From Cellvibrionales bacterium (GTDB lineage: Bacteria > Pseudomonadota > Gammaproteobacteria > Pseudomonadales > JAHEIH01), in NCBI GenBank assembly GCA_024639455.1, contig JAHEIH010000027.1:139477-178821 (forward strand): a stretch of DNA of 39,345 nucleotides, read 5' to 3'. Below are positions 35,169 to 39,345 of this stretch, piece after piece. Made by a program: the position numbers and the translations under genes. The notes below the pieces were generated by a model. The model worked only from the letters and a program-made list of their open reading frames with translations. It was not told where the DNA came from and made no database searches. The first letter of the stretch is position 1. Every line of letters begins with the position of its first letter.

Positions 35169-38100
35169 ATGGCGAAAATCTCACTGGACGATAAGTACGC
35201 CCTCACCAAAACCCGTGCCTACATGACAGGCATCGAGGCCTTGGTGCGTCTACCCATTTTGCAGCACCAACGCGACCTTGATAACGGCTTAAATACCGCC
35301 GGCTTTATTTCCGGTTATCGCGGCTCACCCCTGGGTGGTGTCGACCAGGCCATGTGGCACGCCAAGTCCTACCTCGACGAGCACAACATCGTTTTCCAAC
35401 CCGGCATCAACGAAGATCTTGCCGCCACCGCGGTGTGGGGTAGCCAGCAAGTTAATCTTTTTGAAGGCGCCAAATACGATGGTGTCTTCGGCATGTGGTA
35501 CGGCAAAGGCCCGGGAGTCGACCGCTCGATGGACGTGATTAAACACGCCAACGCCTTTGGCACGTCCCAATACGGCGGCGTGTTGGCAGTGGCCGGTGAC
35601 GACCATGCCTCAAAGTCTTCCACCCTGCCCCACCAATCTGAACACATGTTTATCGGCGCATCGATTCCCGTTCTAAGCCCTGCCAACGTACAAGAAGTGC
35701 TCGACCTCGGTGTTTTTGGCTGGGAATTGTCTCGCTACTGCGGTAGCTGGGTGGCACTGAAAGCCATCACAGACAACATGGATTCAGCCATTTCGGCCGA
35801 TATCGATCCCCAGCGCGTCAAAATCGTCGTTCCCGACACGTTTGAATTACCCGAGGGTGGTGTGCACGCGCGCCTTGGCGACAGCCCTCTCGCTCAGGAA
35901 CAACGTCTCAATAAATACAAAATTTACGCCGCACGCGAATTCGCTAGGGTGAATAACATCAACAAGATGGTGATCGATTCACCCAAAGCGCGCCTTGGCA
36001 TCATTACCACCGGCAAAGCCTACTTAGACGTTATGCAGGCGCTGGAAGATCTCGGTATCGACAAAACCAAAGCAGGCGAGATCGGGCTGCGGGTGTTCAA
36101 AGTAGGCATGAGCTGGCCGCTGGAACCCGTTGCCACCCATGCCTTCGCCGAAGGCTTGGAAGAAATTCTGGTGGTGGAAGAAAAACGCTCCATCATCGAA
36201 GACCAACTCACCGGCCAACTCTACAACTGGCCAGTCGACAAACGACCTGTAGTGATCGGTGAATTCGATAGCGAAGGCCGCGACCTGCTCCCCAACCAAG
36301 GTGAACTCACACCCGCCATGGTGGCGCGCGCGATCGCCTCGCGTATGTATCGCTTCTACCACGACGACACCATCGACAAACAACTGCAGTTTTACAACAT
36401 TAAGGAACAGTCGCTCGCAAAAAGCCGCCCCAAAATCGATCGTTTGCCGCACTACTGCTCTGGCTGTCCACACAGCTCTGGCACCCGTGTCCCCGCAGGT
36501 AGCCGCACATTGGGCGGCATTGGCTGCCACTACATGGGCACTTGGCAAAAGGGCAACCGTAAGGCCGACACCTTCAGCCAAATGGGTGGTGAAGGCGTCA
36601 CCTGGATGGGTCAGGCGCCCTTCACCGACACCAAACACGTGTTCCAAAACCTTGGTGATGGCACCTATTTCCACTCTGGCTTATTGGCCATTCGCCAGTC
36701 CATTTCGGCGAAGGTCAATATTACCTATAAGATTCTTTACAACGACGCCGTGGCGATGACCGGCGGGCAACCCCTCGACGGCACCCTCAGCGTGCCCAAT
36801 CTAATAGACCAGCTGGTCGCCGAAGGCATCAAACGCATCGCGGTGGTAAGCGATATTCCCGACAAATACCCGCGCAGTATGGTTCGTCGCCACGGCGTCA
36901 GTATCGACCATCGAAAACGCTTACTAACGGTAGAAGACGAACTGCGTAACACCCCCGGTACATCGGTCTTGATCTACGACCAAACATGCGCCGCGGAAAA
37001 GCGTCGCCGTCGTAAAAAAGGCCTGCTGCCAGACCCGAACACCCGTATTTTTATCAACGCTGAAGTGTGCGAGGGTTGTGGCGACTGCAGCGTGCAATCC
37101 AATTGCTTGTCGGTGATGCCATTGGAAACCGAACTAGGCCGAAAACGCCAAATCGATCAAAGCGCCTGCAACAAGGACTACAGCTGCGTCAATGGCTTTT
37201 GCCCCAGTTTTATTAGCATCCATGGCGCTAAGCTTAAAACCAACAATAAGGCCGCCGGCAGCCAACTTGGCCAACTACCCGACCCCGTGTTGGCCCCCAT
37301 TAATGAGCGGCCATGGAACATTTTGATCACCGGCATCGGAGGCACCGGCGTATTGACCATTTCGGCACTGGTGTCGATGGCTGCCCACATCGAGGGCAAA
37401 GGCTGCGCCACCATGAACCAAACCGGCCTGGCGCAAAAATTTGGCGCGGTGATCAGCCACGTCCGCATCGGCAAAACTCAAGATGCCATCAACTCGGTGC
37501 GCATACCCGCCGGCGATGCCGACTTGCTGTTAGGCTGTGACCTCGTTGTCGCCGCTAGCGACGAGGCCATTGCCAAAGTCAACATCGAGCGCAGTTACGC
37601 CATCGTCAATGACTTTGAAGCCATGACTGCCGAATTCGTCACTCATCCGGACCTCAACTTCCCCGCCGAGGGCATGAAAGCGACCCTGCGCGAGGAAGTT
37701 GGCGCCGACAAGGTCACCTACTTTAACGCCACCGACTTGGCTACCCATTTATTTGGCGACAGCATCGCCAGCAATGTCTTCTTGTTAGGCTACGCCTATC
37801 AAAAAGGTATGATCCCCGTCGGGCACGACGCACTGCTTGAAGCGATTGAGCTCAACCGCGTGCAGATCGATCTCAACCAACGCGCCTTCGAGTGGGGCCG
37901 CCACGCCGCGATCGACTTAGAATACGTCGCCAACATCGCCGACGTACACCCCAAATTCGCGCCACTGGATGACTTACAGGACATTCTCGACGATCGCTAT
38001 ACCCGCTTGGTGACGTATCAGGACAAGGCCTACGCCGACCGCTACCTGGAGACACTGCAACCGCTGCTTAAGGCCGATCAAGCCCACCCGGAACGCGCTA

Positions 38101-38642
38101 ACCAGCTGAGCATACACGCCGCGCGCCAACTTTACCGGGCAATGGCTTACAAAGATGAATACGAAGTGGCACGCTTATACAGCGACGACAGCTTTGCAAA
38201 ACACTTGGAGGAAATTTTTGAGGGCGAATACAGCATGGATTTCCACCTGTCGCCACCCTTGCTTGCTGGTCATGACAACGACCTCAACCGCCCCGCAAAA
38301 TACCGACTACCCGGCTGGCTGATGCGCCCAGCCTTCAAATTACTACAACACGGCAAAGCGCTGCGCGGTGGCGCGCTAGATATTTTTGGCTACAGCGAAG
38401 AACGCCGCCGCGAGCGTAAGTTGATCGACAGTTATCGCGATGACATCCGCTTCGTGAGCCAACACCTTTGCCGCGATAACTACTCTCAAGCGTTGCAGTT
38501 GCTAGCAGCCATGGCCAGCGTCCGCGGCTATGGCCCCGTAAAACTGACCAACCTTGATAACTATTTAGAACATCGCCACCTGTGGCGTCAGCGCTTTAAA
38601 AAACAAGGCGTCGACACCGTTAAATTCATCAATGCAGCCTAG
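35169..38642 (+). CDS. Indolepyruvate ferredoxin oxidoreductase-family fusion protein
   Basis: This ThDP and iron-sulfur enzyme family oxidatively decarboxylates aryl or branched 2-oxo acids to acyl-CoA. Parts in order (residues approximate): pyrimidine-binding region (GYRGSPLGG, ~40), ThDP region (GGIGCHYMG to LGDGTYFHSGL, ~450-510), cysteine cluster (CEGCGDCSVQSNC, then C and C in CNKDYSCVNGFC, ~640-680), the gamma domain (GIGGTGVLTISALVSMAA, ~720), and a C-terminal DUF6537-like region. The alpha and gamma subunits of archaeal IOR are thus fused. The ATG at 35169 has GGAGG 4 nt upstream and is preferred to the ATG at 35142. Length is 1157 aa. The dehydrogenase gene follows after 9 bp. Confidence 0.93.
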   Translation: MAKISLDDKYALTKTRAYMTGIEALVRLPILQHQRDLDNGLNTAGFISGYRGSPLGGVDQAMWHAKSYLDEHNIVFQPGINEDLAATAVWGSQQVNLFEGAKYDGVFGMWYGKGPGVDRSMDVIKHANAFGTSQYGGVLAVAGDDHASKSSTLPHQSEHMFIGASIPVLSPANVQEVLDLGVFGWELSRYCGSWVALKAITDNMDSAISADIDPQRVKIVVPDTFELPEGGVHARLGDSPLAQEQRLNKYKIYAAREFARVNNINKMVIDSPKARLGIITTGKAYLDVMQALEDLGIDKTKAGEIGLRVFKVGMSWPLEPVATHAFAEGLEEILVVEEKRSIIEDQLTGQLYNWPVDKRPVVIGEFDSEGRDLLPNQGELTPAMVARAIASRMYRFYHDDTIDKQLQFYNIKEQSLAKSRPKIDRLPHYCSGCPHSSGTRVPAGSRTLGGIGCHYMGTWQKGNRKADTFSQMGGEGVTWMGQAPFTDTKHVFQNLGDGTYFHSGLLAIRQSISAKVNITYKILYNDAVAMTGGQPLDGTLSVPNLIDQLVAEGIKRIAVVSDIPDKYPRSMVRRHGVSIDHRKRLLTVEDELRNTPGTSVLIYDQTCAAEKRRRRKKGLLPDPNTRIFINAEVCEGCGDCSVQSNCLSVMPLETELGRKRQIDQSACNKDYSCVNGFCPSFISIHGAKLKTNNKAAGSQLGQLPDPVLAPINERPWNILITGIGGTGVLTISALVSMAAHIEGKGCATMNQTGLAQKFGAVISHVRIGKTQDAINSVRIPAGDADLLLGCDLVVAASDEAIAKVNIERSYAIVNDFEAMTAEFVTHPDLNFPAEGMKATLREEVGADKVTYFNATDLATHLFGDSIASNVFLLGYAYQKGMIPVGHDALLEAIELNRVQIDLNQRAFEWGRHAAIDLEYVANIADVHPKFAPLDDLQDILDDRYTRLVTYQDKAYADRYLETLQPLLKADQAHPERANQLSIHAARQLYRAMAYKDEYEVARLYSDDSFAKHLEEIFEGEYSMDFHLSPPLLAGHDNDLNRPAKYRLPGWLMRPAFKLLQHGKALRGGALDIFGYSEERRRERKLIDSYRDDIRFVSQHLCRDNYSQALQLLAAMASVRGYGPVKLTNLDNYLEHRHLWRQRFKKQGVDTVKFINAA

Positions 38643-38651
38643 GAAATCTGT

Positions 38652-39345
38652 ATGAATGTTCTGTCACACCACGAGTTCGACAACCACCAACTGGTCGCCT
38701 TCCACAGCGATGAAGAGAGCGGGCTTAAGGCCATCATTGCCGTTCACAACAGCCATCTCGGACCCGCCACCGGCGGCTGCCGAATGTTCAATTATGCCAA
38801 GGAAGAAGACGCAGTGCGCGACGTACTGCGACTGTCACGAGGTATGACCTACAAGTCAGCGCTCGCGGGACTGCCCTTAGGTGGCGGAAAATCTGTCATC
38901 ATCGGCGACCCTAAAAAAGATAAAACTCCAGCACTATTACACGCTATGGGTGAATTTATTGACACTCTAGGTGGCCGCTACATTGGCGCCGAAGACTCAG
39001 GCACCAGCGTGGCCGACATTACCATGATGGGTGAGCGCACACCCTATGTAAGTGGCATCAACCGCCAAGCCAAACACGGCGGCGATCCCTCTCCGGTCAC
39101 CGCCTATGGCGTATTTATCGGGATTCGCGCCACACTCGAACACTTGGGCTACAGCGAGGTTAACGGCCGCTCAATCGCCATCCAGGGCGTCGGCAACGTG
39201 GGTTTCAATTTATGTCAGCTATTGCGAGACGCCGGTGCTAAGGTTTTCGTCAGCGATATACACCAAGTGAATCTTAAACGCGCCTTTGATATCGGTGCAG
39301 TGGTCGTCTCCAACGACGATATCCTAAGCATGGATGTCGATGTAT
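38652..39345 (+). CDS. Leucine/phenylalanine/valine-type amino-acid dehydrogenase (partial)
   Basis: This NAD-dependent oxidative deaminase converts a branched-chain or aromatic amino acid to its 2-oxo acid and ammonia. I translated it directly: [20 protein letters not shown] starts after [16 protein letters not shown]68 and catalytic K80 ([17 protein letters not shown]) and the GVGNVG nucleotide-binding loop (~178) match the leucine dehydrogenase group. The frame is open to the window edge, giving 231 codons of an expected ~350. With the preceding oxidoreductase it forms a two-step route from amino acid to acyl-CoA. Confidence 0.93.
   Translation, partial: MNVLSHHEFDNHQLVAFHSDEESGLKAIIAVHNSHLGPATGGCRMFNYAKEEDAVRDVLRLSRGMTYKSALAGLPLGGGKSVIIGDPKKDKTPALLHAMGEFIDTLGGRYIGAEDSGTSVADITMMGERTPYVSGINRQAKHGGDPSPVTAYGVFIGIRATLEHLGYSEVNGRSIAIQGVGNVGFNLCQLLRDAGAKVFVSDIHQVNLKRAFDIGAVVVSNDDILSMDVDV

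Noticed and set aside
36024-36674. 216-codon open frame antisense to the oxidoreductase gene
   Set aside because: It is a composition-driven shadow of a well-supported gene, with no ribosome site and no recognisable domain.

Overview
This window looks like ordinary chromosome from a free-living, probably marine gammaproteobacterium of the Cellvibrionales type. The reasons are gene content and order: nrdR-ribD-ribE-ribH-nusB-thiL-pgpA-ribA, glyA, ettA, ptsP, radA, dnaB, rpsF-rpsR-DUF2232-rplI, rlmB and rnr. The taxonomic call is inference. I see no prophage, transposase, CRISPR array or tRNA/rRNA gene.

Left part (1-9.2 kb). A tandem array of 127/128-bp units abuts the ribA stop codon. Upstream of it on the minus strand is a tightly packed glyA-nrdR-riboflavin-nusB-thiL-pgpA-ribA run that lacks ribB/ribBA. 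Divergent ettA is followed by a rho-independent terminator and then a single 123-bp copy of the repeat found next to ribA. The two copies align without gaps, and their hairpin arms differ but remain complementary.

Middle part (9.2-21.8 kb). It holds a PilZ protein, a prolyl-hydroxylase-like oxygenase coupled to ptsP (nitrogen PTS enzyme I), and a fusion of a RimB-like protease with RimK, the S6 glutamate ligase. Next comes radA with a textbook LexA box. A two-gene helicase-loading cassette follows: a winged-helix protein with three DnaT domains, then a phage lambda P-like loader. An unrecognised gene with a perfect CRP-type site separates it from dnaB. The rpsF-rpsR-DUF2232-rplI operon, encoding S6 (the RimK substrate), follows with a good sigma-70 promoter and a leader hairpin.

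Right part (21.8-39.3 kb). A TPR-sulfotransferase/BCCT transporter pair is followed by rnr-rlmB, a DUF481 outer-membrane protein, an SLC13 permease coupled to an MlaC-like protein, and a metallo-beta-lactamase-fold lipoprotein candidate. A 580-bp gene-free island carries a near-consensus sigma-54 promoter aimed at a terminator about 45-70 nt downstream (a candidate small RNA) and a cluster of hairpins. The end holds ppnP, an Lrp-type regulator and, divergently, an indolepyruvate ferredoxin oxidoreductase-type fusion with a leucine/phenylalanine dehydrogenase cut by the window edge. Together these last three form a plausible amino-acid catabolic unit.

The most unusual items are the structure-conserving dispersed repeat, the triple-DnaT/lambda-P loader beside dnaB, the sigma-54-driven small RNA candidate, and the RimB-RimK fusion.
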